This document shows positions 5,461 to 5,969 of a stretch of 5,969 nt of DNA, piece after piece. Numbering within the stretch: position 1 is the first letter of the stretch; every line of letters starts with the position of its first letter. A program made the translations under genes and the position numbers. A model generated the notes under the pieces. It worked only from the letters and a program-made list of their open reading frames with translations. It was not told the origin of the DNA and searched no databases. The stretch comes from Treponema sp. (GTDB lineage Bacteria > Spirochaetota > Spirochaetia > Treponematales > Breznakiellaceae): the NCBI GenBank assembly GCA_020216655.1, contig JAIWNU010000212.1, positions 1 through 5,969 of the forward strand, read 5' to 3'.

Positions 5461-5969
5461 TTACCCGAGCCGTATGCAGCCGCAGGCTGCGAGCTTATCC
5501 GCCATAATAGCCAGGGCCCCTAAAGGGCGGTACTCCTCCCAGGGACACTCGTGTTCCATATTGATGAGGGCCTCCACAGCGGGGGCCAGGTCGTTTTGGC
5601 TATGAAGCCGGTTTCCCAGGGCGGTAGCCCAGGCATCGGCGGCGGCGGCATTTTTTGCGATGACCAGGGCAGCGTCGGCCTTGCCGAAACTGATCGAGGG
5701 GCCCACCGTGCCAGATGAACAGGCAAGGCCGCAGGGGGAAAGTTCTGGCGGTACGATGACCGACACTTTTCCTGAAAGGGATGAAAGCCCCGCATAGATC
5801 TGGACTGGCAGGGGCTCCCGTACCGAGATCCAGTAGTCGCCGCCGTTTTCGATTACCAGTTCTGCAAAGCCGAACTCGTTTTGCAAGGTATTGCCTAAAG
5901 CGTTTACCGCCGCGCTGGCCGCCGCACTGGCTGCGGCGCTGGCTGCGGCGGGCGCCACAGCTCCGGCTA
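5461..5969 (-). CDS. UPF0280 family protein, 5' end outside window
   Basis: These are the last 168 residues of a UPF0280 protein, a family of unknown function that structural classification places with the ApbE-like (FAD:protein FMN transferase) fold. Seen: VIENGGD, with ENGGD at 5836-5850 and recalling the NAGGD flavin-site motif of ApbE; the family hallmark CSSGTVGPSISFGKAD (CTSSGTVGHSxSFGxAD in typical members, so H is P here); LVIAKNAAAADAWATALGN; and a C-terminal GCIRLG. The reading frame stays open past a GTG at 5958 to the window edge, and family members are about 240 residues, so roughly 70 N-terminal residues are missing and the GTG is not the real start. Near the edge lies an alanine-serine repeat. 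It ends tail to tail with the repeat-protein gene, six bases apart. No terminator is seen. Confidence 0.88.
   Translation of the reverse strand, partial: AGAVAPAAASAAASAAASAAVNALGNTLQNEFGFAELVIENGGDYWISVREPLPVQIYAGLSSLSGKVSVIVPPELSPCGLACSSGTVGPSISFGKADAALVIAKNAAAADAWATALGNRLHSQNDLAPAVEALINMEHECPWEEYRPLGALAIMADKLAACGCIRLG
5914..5949 (-). repeat. Imperfect 12-base tandem repeat coding for Ala-Ala-Ser-Ala units
   Basis: Three adjacent 12-base units (5914-5925, 5926-5937, 5938-5949), each resembling GCTGGCTGCGGC on the plus strand, lie in frame in the UPF0280 gene and code for repeated AAAS blocks. The last two units differ at only one base. In relatives this stretch is an alanine- and glycine-rich helix without an obvious repeat, so the copy number may vary by slippage. 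Confidence 0.65.

Noticed and set aside
5476..5490. GCAGCC/GGCTGC hairpin near the end of the UPF0280 gene
   Set aside because: No T-run follows on either strand and it lies in coding sequence, so it is unlikely to be a terminator.
5461..5958. Complete 165-residue gene starting at the GTG at 5958
   Set aside because: The frame continues open to the window edge and the family is about 240 residues, so the real start lies outside.

Overview
The window reads as ordinary bacterial chromosome with two AT-rich accessory patches. No RNA gene, CRISPR array, insertion sequence or origin is visible. The organism is most likely a spirochaete of the Treponema type with mixed base composition. That is an impression from protein style (priA, a family 4 uracil-DNA glycosylase, a short RsmI-like methyltransferase, UPF0280) and could not be checked by a search. 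Composition is patchy: bases 2161-2220 inside priA are 44/60 G+C, bases 181-240 inside the toxin gene 14/60, and bases 5221-5280 inside the repeat-protein gene 18/60.

Layout from left to right. Bases 1-95 hold the 3' end of a plus-strand gene in an uncertain frame, closed by a strong intrinsic terminator at 128-160. On the minus strand at 159-816 lies a two-gene toxin-antitoxin module: a ribbon-helix-helix antitoxin overlapping a PIN-domain VapC toxin. Transcriptionally upstream of it, also on the minus strand, is a udg-priA pair (3590 down to 886). It encodes an iron-sulfur uracil-DNA glycosylase and the replication-restart helicase PriA, joined by a one-base TAG/GTG overlap.

A 74-base divergent gap (3591-3664) separates these from a plus-strand pair. 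The first gene is an RsmI-like SAM-dependent methyltransferase (3665-4432). An ATGA overlap links it to an unrecognised 341-residue helical protein built from two homologous halves (4429-5454). Six bases further on, tail to tail, ends a minus-strand UPF0280 gene whose 5' part lies beyond the right edge.

Functionally, udg-priA is a small genome-maintenance operon: base excision of uracil, and reloading of the replicative helicase at stalled forks. The toxin-antitoxin pair is probably a self-contained acquired module with its own ribosome binding site. The least explained item is the duplicated repeat protein translationally coupled to the methyltransferase. I see no multi-gene system that I would call new, but that pair is the best place to look.
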